Assembly (NCBI RefSeq): GCF_014696315.1 | Contig: NZ_JACJPX010000005.1 | Location: 62,001 to 126,000 of the forward strand | Source of the DNA: Calothrix membranacea FACHB-236 | GTDB taxonomy: Bacteria > Cyanobacteriota > Cyanobacteriia > Cyanobacteriales > Nostocaceae | Reading direction: 5' to 3' | DNA: 64,000 nt | Shown here: piece after piece, positions 28,537 through 36,425 of the stretch | How positions within the stretch are numbered: the stretch's first letter is position 1 | How the letters are laid out: every line of letters starts with the position of its first letter | Position numbers and translations under genes: made by a program | Notes under the pieces: model-generated | The model's database searches: none | The model's input: the letters and a program-made list of their open reading frames with translations, nothing else | What the model was told of the DNA's origin: nothing

Positions 28537-28780
28537 ACATATTGTGCTTTTCAAGCTGTGTTGTACTTAGGTAGAAAGAGCTATAAATTACTGCTTTATT
28601 TAGACTGCCTTAAAAAACTGATTCTAAAATCATCTCTGCGATAGATTGTAATGCCAGCAGAGGATGGATTTTGCATTTTATCCTTGGTTGCTAGTTGTAA
28701 TTTGCAATTACTTAGATTAGTATTTTTGCTTATTTGGATAGTATGATTTATTACTAAATATTTACTATTTCTTTCAATAC

Positions 28781-28908
28781 GAGACTTACGCAAAAATAAC
28801 GTAACTCCGTCATTACGAGCGATAGCAAAGTAATCTCCCCTGAGGCTGGGATTGCTTTCCTACACTTCGTTTCGGTCGCAATGACATGATCGGCGTTGCG
28901 TAAGTCTT
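28781..28908. mobile_element. MITE-like element (GACTTACGCAA ends)
   Basis: A 128-bp segment bounded by GAGACTTACGCAA (28781-28793) and TTGCGTAAGTCTT (28896-28908). The interior has a CATTACGAGCGATAGC / CGGTCGCAATGAC repeat arrangement common in bacterial dispersed repeats. It has no coding capacity. Confidence 0.6.
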
Positions 28909-29016
28909 ACAATATACAAGCGTGTGTTAGGCACATAATATCAATATCATCATGTCACAAAATAGCTAATCTATTTTTTCAAAATGGTATTATGGCGGTT
29001 CCTAGAGTGACTGTTT

Positions 29017-29199
29017 TTAATGCCCTAGCGAGTCCCTGACGTTGCTTTGCACATCGGGAGCATTATTTTTTGTGAGCTTGACATATTTATTTCCATCCAC
29101 AGAATCGATATTGCCAATATGCGTGTCCGATGCTCCTGATAAACCGCCTGGGCCTTCTGCATAAACTGGTAGATGTTCTTTAAGCTGTGATACGTCCAT
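29017..29199 (-). pseudogene. DUF2171-like protein, C-terminally truncated
   Basis: Sixty residues: MDVSQLKEHLPVYAEGPGG, then HIGNIDSVDGNKYVKLTKNNAPD. The start and the IGxIDxVDGxxxKLTKxxxPD core match the PRC-barrel-like DUF2171 stress proteins. In the family the core continues with a HHxIPxxWV segment and ends about 20 residues later. Here the sequence after APD turns into VQSNVRDSLGH and stops, and no other frame restores the missing part. It may be a decayed gene or a shortened paralogue. A GAGGTACAAA stretch precedes the ATG as a possible ribosome site. Confidence 0.5.
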
Positions 29200-29587
29200 T
29201 TTGTACCTCGTAATTAAGTTTGTAAAAAATCTGACCTCGCTCCTGCTGGTTCGTTTTATCTATGAGCAGGTAAGGTTTTAGACAAATTCACTAATTACGA
29301 TAGTTACATTCATAAAGACGTGCTTCGTTCTCCAGACAGATGGTATTGTACTGGTATCAGTACTTCAAATGGCATACAGATGAGCTTTGTTCGTAGGGAA
29401 AATTGTTCTCTACGGATGTACTTTGTTTACCTAAAAATGTTTTATTTCTAAAATTCAAGATAATTAAGTTCAATCAAAAATTAGAAACAATACCCTGTAC
29501 AATTCTTAGTTAGATTTAATAAATCGATGCGACATAAAAGACAACCTGTTTAACTTTACTGCTGAGATGCTCCATAGGTATCAGGGT
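29200..29587. other. Divergent intergenic region, no gene seen
   Basis: An AT-rich spacer between the truncated DUF2171-like gene and a small plus-strand gene. There are short imperfect repeats (TTCGTTCTC, TTGTTCTCT) but no motif that I can name. Confidence 0.4.
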
Positions 29588-29797
29588 ATGATTTCTCTAG
29601 ATTATGATTCCATTCATCATGTAGATGAATTGCTGAGACAAATCAGGATTAAAGAAAGTCAATTAAAAATCGCACAAGAATCTAATATGGTCTACACAGC
29701 TCAAGCATTAGAAAAGCAAATATTAAAACTACAACAAAATTTATCAGAATCGCGAGACCCTGAAATTCATGCTTTGATGAGTTTGTTAGATGATTAA
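29588..29797 (+). CDS. Small hypothetical coiled-coil protein
   Basis: About 69 residues from ATG 29588, with CAGGG just upstream; an ATG at 29567 would add seven residues. The chain is helical and charged (HHVDELLRQIRIKESQLKIAQESN, then LEKQILKLQQNLSE), predicting a short coiled coil, and ends MSLLDD. No family is recognised and there is no membrane segment. The start-to-stop composition looks like a real protein, but no homologue is named here. Confidence 0.5.
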   Translation: MISLDYDSIHHVDELLRQIRIKESQLKIAQESNMVYTAQALEKQILKLQQNLSESRDPEIHALMSLLDD

Positions 29798-29844
29798 AAA
29801 TTCTGGTTGAGCAAATTGCACCAAATCAAAACTCAGACAGAAAA

Positions 29845-30522
29845 TTACGCAGACCTCAGCAGCTCGTAAGTACCACCACGTTCGAGGGCGCGCTGATAAG
29901 CTGGACGTGCGTGAATCCGATCCAGAAACGCCATGAGATTGGGGCGGCTAGCATTCAGTTTTGCTAGGGCATCAGCTGCTTCTAGAGGAAAGCTCACTTG
30001 GATATCTGCAGCCGTGAATTCATTGCCAGCAAACCACGTGCTTTTTTGCAGTTCCTCCTCTAGATAATCTAGGTTTTGCGTGATCTGCGGCCCTAGAAAA
30101 GAACTTTTGACACGTCCTGCGATCGCTCTGGCTATGGGCCTGGCAAAAAAGGGCATTGGCTCATGCTCGATGCGCTCAAAAATCAGCTGAAACACCAGCA
30201 ACGGCATTGCTGAACCTTCTGCATAATGCAACCAATAGGTATAGCGTACTCGTTCTGGCGTATCCGACGGTGGAATCAGCCTGCCGTTACCATAACGTCC
30301 CACTAAATACTCAATAATGGCACCAGATTCCGCTAGGGTAAGCGCACCGTCGGTAATCACTGGCGACTTACCAAGTGGATGCACCTGGCGTAGGGAAGCT
30401 GGAGCCAGCATAGTTTTTGGATCGCGTTCGTAGCGCTTGATTTCATACTCTATGCCGAGTTCCTCCAACAACCAGAGTATACGCTGAGAACGCGAGTTAT
30501 TTAGGTGATGGACAGTAAGCAT
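29845..30522 (-). CDS. Glutathione S-transferase
   Basis: About 225 residues from ATG 30522. The N-terminal thioredoxin-like domain (MLTVHHLNNSRSQRILWLLEELGIEYE, then PLGKSPVITDGALTLAESGAIIEYL) carries the cis-Pro and the ESGAI glutathione-binding stretch. The C-terminal helical domain ends with FTAADIQVSFPLEA, the conserved N-capping box. The candidate catalytic Ser is in NNSRSQR. It is cytoplasmic, with unknown substrate. It lies downstream of the DUF2214 gene on the same strand, with a dispersed repeat in the 160-bp gap. Confidence 0.9.
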   Translation of the reverse strand: MLTVHHLNNSRSQRILWLLEELGIEYEIKRYERDPKTMLAPASLRQVHPLGKSPVITDGALTLAESGAIIEYLVGRYGNGRLIPPSDTPERVRYTYWLHYAEGSAMPLLVFQLIFERIEHEPMPFFARPIARAIAGRVKSSFLGPQITQNLDYLEEELQKSTWFAGNEFTAADIQVSFPLEAADALAKLNASRPNLMAFLDRIHARPAYQRALERGGTYELLRSA

Positions 30523-30557
30523 CAAATTATTCTCTGAGCAGTACAGTGTGAAACTAA

Positions 30558-30603
30558 TACCAATTCAAATAATGTTTGCGACACATCTATTATTCTAGAG
30601 GGC
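30558..30603. repeat. Dispersed repeat (CAAATAATGTTTGCGACA), copy 1
   Basis: 46 bp nearly identical to 45199-45245, with shared landmarks AATTCAAATAATG, TTTGCGACA and TTCTAGAGGGC. Confidence 0.75.
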
Positions 30604-30682
30604 GAACAATGATTGTGCCGTTGCGATTATCTTTGGTGAAATTTGTACAATCCTGTATGCTGATCGAGAATTTGGATGTTGT

Positions 30683-31153
30683 TTAATTAGAAATACTGGA
30701 GAACACTCCAATTCCTCTTGCCATAACAACCGCCAGCAAAGGAATTAAAGTAAACCCAAATAACTCTCCCCTAATCATCCAAGAAATTCGCTGTACCTTT
30801 GCTAATTCCAAACTTGGGGTTTTGCCATTGCGTAAATCTTTAATCCAAGACAAAAAAGAGAAGGTGGGATATAAAGACAGCAAACTTACCAAGATAAAAA
30901 TGCTCACCTTCATATAGAAAACCGAATTGCTGAGATAGTAATCGGTTCCTTTGCCAAAGTAAACGACTCGCAGAATCCCTGTAATCAGAATCATTGTGGC
31001 AGATAAGCCATAAACTGCATCAGCCATGACAACTTTCCAGGCTGACTCTAGGCTAAGATCCTTCTTCAAAAATTGGCTTTCCACAATCAAAGCGCCAAAA
31101 GCCAGCATGAACCCTAAGTAATGCAAATAAGCTGCGATCGCACTTCCCCACAT
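30683..31153 (-). CDS. DUF2214 family membrane protein
   Basis: A 156-residue protein with four hydrophobic helices (about 5-24, 46-64, 80-99, 130-150). AAYLHYLGFMLAFGALIVESQFLKKDL with its His, and RVVYFGKGTDYYLSN, are the marks of DUF2214, an uncharacterised inner-membrane family that may bind haem through conserved His. An arsR-type regulator lies on the opposite strand 287 bp away, so the two may share a control region. Function is unknown. Confidence 0.82.
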   Translation of the reverse strand: MWGSAIAAYLHYLGFMLAFGALIVESQFLKKDLSLESAWKVVMADAVYGLSATMILITGILRVVYFGKGTDYYLSNSVFYMKVSIFILVSLLSLYPTFSFLSWIKDLRNGKTPSLELAKVQRISWMIRGELFGFTLIPLLAVVMARGIGVFSSISN

Positions 31154-31291
31154 CGATTTTTATCCGTTATCGCTCAATTTGAACTGCAATAAAACATAGC
31201 AAAGCTGCATGTTGGAATAGGTAATCAACGCCACGTCATTGCTCGAGGGTTGCTTTTAACATGATTTTGCTACGTTATTTAATATAGCTAA

Positions 31292-31310
31292 TTAACTATA
31301 TAACAGTTAA
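31292..31310. promoter_or_regulatory. Inverted repeat in the DUF2214/arsR divergent region
   Basis: TTAACT-N7-AGTTAA in an AT-rich stretch (31292-31297 and 31305-31310), about 130 bp upstream of the arsR-type gene. It is a candidate operator only by position and symmetry. Confidence 0.35.
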
Positions 31311-31439
31311 ATTTTCATGAATAGAGAAAATTCTCTTTGTGTGAGTAGCGATTCCCTTCGGGATAGCTCCGCTTCACGCACTGGAGCAATATTTTCTAGT
31401 TCACAATAAAGGTAGATTACCCTTATCGAACTCTGATTG

Positions 31440-31763
31440 ATGCCAACCTTCACTGCTACCACTCCCCATTTAATTGTTGCCGGCTTTCATGCGCTTTCCG
31501 ACCCCTTAAGGATTAGCGTGTTGGAATTGCTGCGACAGCGAGAACTTTGTGTATGTGATTTATGCGATGCTTTGGAGGTGAGTCAATCAAAGCTTTCCTT
31601 TCATCTCAAAACCTTAAAGGAAGCTGGCTTAGTTAAATCACGCCAAGAAGGGCGCTGGATTTATTACAGCTTAAATTTGCCACAATTTAACGTTTTAATG
31701 GAGTATTTAGCAGATTTCCAAAATCAGAGTTTAATTGTGCCTACCCGTTCTTGCTGCGATTAG
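31440..31763 (+). CDS. ArsR/SmtB family metalloregulator
   Basis: A 107-residue winged-helix repressor. ATG 31440 is preferred over the TTG at 31437. HALSDPLRISVLELL is the first helix pair, ELCVCDLC is the ArsR-type alpha-3 thiolate site, and VSQSKLSFHLKTLKEAGLV is the recognition helix, followed by the wing REGRWIYYSLN. The C-terminus has an extra Cys pair (RSCCD). In the family, As(III), Sb(III) or another soft metal releases it from DNA. It is about 7 kb from the arsenic island and divergent from DUF2214, so its target is open. Confidence 0.9.
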   Translation: MPTFTATTPHLIVAGFHALSDPLRISVLELLRQRELCVCDLCDALEVSQSKLSFHLKTLKEAGLVKSRQEGRWIYYSLNLPQFNVLMEYLADFQNQSLIVPTRSCCD

Positions 31764-31772
31764 AACAAGGTA

Positions 31773-33026
31773 TCAGTTCCCAGGTTTTTTGGGAGCCTCA
31801 TAGTAATTTATTTGTCCTGAACCACTAAGAGCAGTAATATTGCTGTCTGAGATATTGAAGGTGTTCGAGTACTGTTGCTGTGGAGAACTGACATCCTCAG
31901 ATTTAGCAGGAGATTGAGGATTTACTGTTTGCGCTTCAGCTAGAGGTGTGGTTTGCTCTTGTTGGGGAATGATACGTGCTGCAATTGGCGCTATATCTTC
32001 GTCACCAAGACCTAAAATTTGCTGTAACTTTTTTAATTGACTGCGAGTATTTTCACTTACAATCGGTTCTTGTTGAACTACCTCAACTAGTACCTGTTCA
32101 TACTGTTGTAACTTCTTTTTGTACTCCCGATAAGGTTGCAAAACCTCAGTTTCAATGGCGCTGATTTCCTCTGGATGCAATCCCAAACTTTCGCCAAATG
32201 CATCTAAGACTTTTCTCCCTATAAAAGAAATCTCTCCTTGGCTAGCGTAAGCTTCAACTTCTTTGCGATATCTCAACTTGGCATCGCCTACAGGAGCTTG
32301 AGCCAGTATAATTTTGTACCCTTCTTTAACTGCATAGATTTCTGGTTTCATGGCTGGTGCTGCTGCTTGCACTTTGTTTTTGGCATATTCATGCAACTCA
32401 TCTACAGAAATTACACCATCACCATCTCGATCCGCCATTCCGGTTTCAATACCTTCAACTAGATAGCGGGTATAAATTGACAACTCTGAGCCTTGCTGCT
32501 CAAATGAATACTGAGTTGAAGTAGAAGAGGTGAGAATCACTCGCCCTTCTCCACCTAGTTGAGTTTTGATATCAACAGCACCGTCATCTTTAGCTAATAA
32601 ACCCTCAGCAAACGCGCCACTAAAGCAACAATCAAGAATTACAACTTGGCGTTTTGAGCGGCTGTTGCTCATAATGTCATGGACAAAACTAGCAGCAACT
32701 GCTGTGGATTTGCGGAGTGCGCCGCGTTCGTCTTTGCGTGTCAGGCGTGTTGCAAAGTAAAGCCTACCCGCATCATCTTTAACGCCATGTCCCGAGAAAA
32801 ACAACAACACTAAGTCATCTTTAGCACGACCAGAGAAGAAAGTTTCAATCGCCTCTTGCATTTCCAGAGGATCGGGATTGTGGAGGATTTGGATATCTGA
32901 AAAATTGCCGATTTCTGGATGTTGTAAAATACGCTGTATTGCCAGCACATCCTTTTCAGCCGCAGGTAGAGCAGTTAAACCAGGCTGATACTGACTTACT
33001 TCAATGAGCAGTGCTAATTTTGCCAT
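31773..33026 (-). CDS. Caspase-like (metacaspase, C14) protease with EF-hand loop
   Basis: A 417-residue protein. Residues 1-240 form a p20/p10-like caspase domain with FFSGHG (His80) and LDCCFSG (catalytic Cys probably 134). A perfect EF-hand loop, DRDGDGVISVDE (199-210), lies in the p10 part, implying calcium control. Residues about 250-350 are a helical domain with the LQQILGLGDEDI-type segment frequent in cyanobacterial multidomain proteins. After a Pro/Gln linker comes the C-terminal motif ITALSGSGQINYYEA (397-411), also present in the pentapeptide protein at 36.4-38.4 kb. It lies 75 bp downstream of the trypsin-like gene on the same strand, so both may be one operon. Confidence 0.9.
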   Translation of the reverse strand: MAKLALLIEVSQYQPGLTALPAAEKDVLAIQRILQHPEIGNFSDIQILHNPDPLEMQEAIETFFSGRAKDDLVLLFFSGHGVKDDAGRLYFATRLTRKDERGALRKSTAVAASFVHDIMSNSRSKRQVVILDCCFSGAFAEGLLAKDDGAVDIKTQLGGEGRVILTSSTSTQYSFEQQGSELSIYTRYLVEGIETGMADRDGDGVISVDELHEYAKNKVQAAAPAMKPEIYAVKEGYKIILAQAPVGDAKLRYRKEVEAYASQGEISFIGRKVLDAFGESLGLHPEEISAIETEVLQPYREYKKKLQQYEQVLVEVVQQEPIVSENTRSQLKKLQQILGLGDEDIAPIAARIIPQQEQTTPLAEAQTVNPQSPAKSEDVSSPQQQYSNTFNISDSNITALSGSGQINYYEAPKKPGN

Positions 33027-33101
33027 TTTATTAACGATAAATTTATCAATAATTTGGGGATGAGTGACGATGCGATCGCCACTTGCTGATCAAATTTAAA
33101 T

Positions 33102-36100
33102 TTACTGCTGTTTGGAGATTTTAATGGGTGGTGAGGGGAAGCAGGTTGCTTGTCCAACAATCTTACCAGGCTTGCCGTTGACAAGGTTACGCACATTTTT
33201 GTCGTCATCTAGCCGCCAGTAACCAACCAAGTCTTTTTCTTTACCCGTCAACCGTCGGGACATATTGGCTTTAATCTCATCTTGAGTACGGGCTACTTTC
33301 CAGAGTCGGACATCAGCGATCGCCACACTATAATAAATCTCTTTTTCTTCTTTGCAACCAATTTTGAGAGGTTCTGTAAGTTGTGGTAAAGGCCCTGTAA
33401 ATAAACCAATACTCTTGGCTTTCCCAGCAAAAATAATAGTTTGAGATTGTCCTTCTACTACACAGTCCTGAATTCTACCGTCAATGTATATCGAAATTTC
33501 TCGCGATTGATTATCCCAAGTAAAAGCAACATGATGCCATACCTGATCCTGTGGAGCATTTTCTTTTGTATAAACGGTAGTTTTTTCAGAGGAATTTTTC
33601 AAAAATACACGAATTTTGCCGTTGTACCAAGATAGAGAATAGCCATTTTTCTCCCTATCAACTCTACTAACAATCACACAATTACCAAATTTGTGTTTCA
33701 ACCAAGCTTCAACAGTAATTAGTTCATTGACATTGAGACTTTCATCATTGCCACAATCTACATAATTGTTTTTATCATCAAATTTTAAAGACGATGGTAA
33801 TAGGGGAGCAGGAAAGTTAGATTGGCGTAACCATTTTGGCTCTCCATATATTTCTAAAACCTGATGATTATTTGTAGATATGAGACTATTTATTTTATCA
33901 CCCCTACCTTCTTCAAATTGCCACTGACTAATCAGAACATTCTTCTCATCCTTTAAGCAAACTTTAGCGATCGCACCTCTAAATAAACTCCACAAATTAC
34001 CTTTACAGGGAAAATCTGGAATAGAAAAATTTTTATTTGAGTAGCCCCCAATAATTATCGGGCTACCTTGAGTGATATCAATATTTAAGGCTGTATTTTT
34101 GGTTTTATGTTGAATTATTCCCAAATTTTGATTAGCTGTTTTTTGGCACAAATTTAATTTACTGGAATGTCCGTTAATTTGAATATCTATTTTTAAATTT
34201 TCATTTTCTTTTCTATAAGTTATATTGATTTGATTAAATTCACCAAAATTAACTACTTCTTCAGTCTCATAGTCATAAGACTGAATTACAGTAATCAATT
34301 TCTGCGTCAGCGGCCCACAAACACCATCTGGTTTCAGTCCAAAATCTTTTTGAAATTGCTTTACAGAATTGCATGTTTCCTTAGTATAAACACCATCCAA
34401 TTGACCATTATAATAATCAAGATTCATTAACAATTTCTGAAGACCTTTGACTATTTCTCCTTGACTGGGATTTTCAGTAACAGGAATTTTTAAATTATTT
34501 TTTTCATAAGGTAGCTGATCAAGATCATCATAGTTAAGTTCATATAAACCTAAAAAGGTAATTTGGGAATTTAAATAATTTAATATTTGCGAATCTATAT
34601 CACTAATATCTTTTGTAGGGTCAAACTGAATATTTTTTTGCAGATTTGCTACGTGTTGTAATGCATTTTTAGTAGCATCATCATATCTACCATTCACGCA
34701 AATATTATAGCTAAGAATTTTCAGAATACTTTGCAGATTAAATATAAATTCTTGCGCTCTAATGTCTTCTTGAGGTATTTCTAGCGGTAGAGTTGGGAGT
34801 GTATACATTTTTCGAGAAAAAATAATTTTTCCTTGTTTGTTTATATATACTCGTAAAGCATCATACCCCAGCGTTGCTATACAGTTATTAGAAAAAGCTT
34901 GGTAGAACTTGCTAAATACTGTACTCTCAACTTCATTAGAGTAAGGACAAATCAAAGCCTCAATGCTAAATCCATTACTAAATTGAGGCTGCTCAAGGAA
35001 TTGACAATCTTCCGTATTCTTTAAAAGAATATAATCATTAAATCCATCTAATTCGATAGCAAATGCTAGAGGCGGATTATTTAGCTGTTCCGAGGTAATC
35101 ACAAAGTCTTCAATAAAGTTTCTGAGTTTCCGATAATGAAAACTCTTTTTCTTTAAATCTTCAACTATGCGACAAATTCTGATTCCTTGTTGAGCAATTA
35201 TTTCAACTTGATGATTTTGCTCGTCTTCTTGAGCATCTTTAGGTACGGCTGCATGATGTAATGCTACTGCTTCCCATTTACTATTAACAACTAAACCGCC
35301 AGAAGAACCATAATCAGAATCTACTTTATATCTGAGAAAACTTTTATATAAGCCATTCTCAATAACTTTATTATTACTGATATCTATCTTTTTTTGTTTA
35401 CCTTTAGGATGGTGAACAATAAATATATTATCACCACTATTTGTTTCTTTACCTAACTTAGATAAAAGCTCTAAGTCTTCATAATTGAGATTACTTTCTA
35501 TCTCTGGGGTTAATCCAGGAAAAATATTGAGTTCGTTTTCAATCAACTGAATCCAATCAAAGTAATACCCAGCTTGTCTAGTAAACATACTAGATTTTAG
35601 TTGTACAAGCGTGTAATCTAAACTTGGCTCATTTACAAATAAGATTTCTGGATCTAACTCATAATCTATAGTTTGCTGCGTATAACCCAGAGTATCTTCA
35701 ATGTAGTTAAATTGGGCAACACACTGACTAGCTATTTTTTTATCACTGATCACGTGATTATTAGTAATTAAATGAGTAACACCTACTAAAAATCCAGTTC
35801 CTATGGGAATAGGATTGAGAACAGACATTTGGCTTTCAGAAATATTTTTTAGCTTTTCTAAGTAAAACAGACCCTTTAACGGCTCATCAATTGGTGCTTC
35901 ACTTTCAAGAAATATTTTATTAAATGTCTCATCTGGCATAGAAAATATTTCTTTGATTTTTGCTGGTTGATTAAAATTATTATCATCCCTTCTTTTCTCA
36001 ATCTCCTGCTTAATAGATTCTAGAAAATCTTGAAAATCCTTAAGAGGAAAGAATCTAGCAATTCGACATACAGCTAAACTGCGTTTCATCCCCACCTGTA

Positions 36101-36344
36101 GAGAGGAAACGGGTAGAATATCTCGCTCATCAGAGCCTACGGAAACTGATGACTTTTGATTATTGAGCAAGCGCAATCTTTCTTTAACAATTGCTAAAAT
36201 TTTGTCTTTATCTTCTAAATCCAGGTTGCTTAAAAAATCTTGTTCTTCAGGTATACCAGAGAGGAATCTCCACCCTCCCAATCCCCCTTGTTTAATCCAA
36301 TTTACTTGAGTAAGCAAAGTCAACAAATTAGCACTACTTTTCAT
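33102..36344 (-). CDS. Trypsin-like protease with LamG and peptidoglycan-binding domains
   Basis: About 1080 residues from ATG 36344, with AGAGG just upstream; ATG 36359 is an alternative. Residues 1-120 are a helical N-terminal module. Residues 175-395 form a trypsin-fold protease with triad His197 (ITNNHVI), Asp243 (SLDYTLVQL) and Ser348 (YGSSGG). A LamG-like jelly roll begins at 425, is interrupted by two peptidoglycan-binding-like repeats (about 525-590 and 630-690; GLQKLLMNLDYYNGQLDGVY), and resumes at 695-820. A second complete LamG spans 850-1070 (WHHVAFTWDNQSREISIYIDG). There is no signal peptide, so it is probably cytoplasmic. It is upstream of the caspase gene and divergent from the pentapeptide gene. 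Confidence 0.85.
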   Translation of the reverse strand: MKSSANLLTLLTQVNWIKQGGLGGWRFLSGIPEEQDFLSNLDLEDKDKILAIVKERLRLLNNQKSSVSVGSDERDILPVSSLQVGMKRSLAVCRIARFFPLKDFQDFLESIKQEIEKRRDDNNFNQPAKIKEIFSMPDETFNKIFLESEAPIDEPLKGLFYLEKLKNISESQMSVLNPIPIGTGFLVGVTHLITNNHVISDKKIASQCVAQFNYIEDTLGYTQQTIDYELDPEILFVNEPSLDYTLVQLKSSMFTRQAGYYFDWIQLIENELNIFPGLTPEIESNLNYEDLELLSKLGKETNSGDNIFIVHHPKGKQKKIDISNNKVIENGLYKSFLRYKVDSDYGSSGGLVVNSKWEAVALHHAAVPKDAQEDEQNHQVEIIAQQGIRICRIVEDLKKKSFHYRKLRNFIEDFVITSEQLNNPPLAFAIELDGFNDYILLKNTEDCQFLEQPQFSNGFSIEALICPYSNEVESTVFSKFYQAFSNNCIATLGYDALRVYINKQGKIIFSRKMYTLPTLPLEIPQEDIRAQEFIFNLQSILKILSYNICVNGRYDDATKNALQHVANLQKNIQFDPTKDISDIDSQILNYLNSQITFLGLYELNYDDLDQLPYEKNNLKIPVTENPSQGEIVKGLQKLLMNLDYYNGQLDGVYTKETCNSVKQFQKDFGLKPDGVCGPLTQKLITVIQSYDYETEEVVNFGEFNQINITYRKENENLKIDIQINGHSSKLNLCQKTANQNLGIIQHKTKNTALNIDITQGSPIIIGGYSNKNFSIPDFPCKGNLWSLFRGAIAKVCLKDEKNVLISQWQFEEGRGDKINSLISTNNHQVLEIYGEPKWLRQSNFPAPLLPSSLKFDDKNNYVDCGNDESLNVNELITVEAWLKHKFGNCVIVSRVDREKNGYSLSWYNGKIRVFLKNSSEKTTVYTKENAPQDQVWHHVAFTWDNQSREISIYIDGRIQDCVVEGQSQTIIFAGKAKSIGLFTGPLPQLTEPLKIGCKEEKEIYYSVAIADVRLWKVARTQDEIKANMSRRLTGKEKDLVGYWRLDDDKNVRNLVNGKPGKIVGQATCFPSPPIKISKQQ

Positions 36345-36425
36345 ATAACCTCTATTCATATAAAATGTTATTTTTTAGCTTTATAGTATATATTAATACA
36401 ATCTAGCTAAACTAATAGCATTGTT

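Larger units (their letters stand above)
28178..29016. other. Repeat-rich 0.84 kb gap
   Basis: No supportable gene. It holds a palindrome (28413-28429), the inverted copy of the 21.9 kb repeat (28433-28536) and a MITE-like element (28781-28908). Short reading frames here are repeat-derived. Confidence 0.6.

Noticed and set aside
28336-28793. Two minus-strand frames of 65-72 residues
   Set aside because: They consist of dispersed-repeat sequence.
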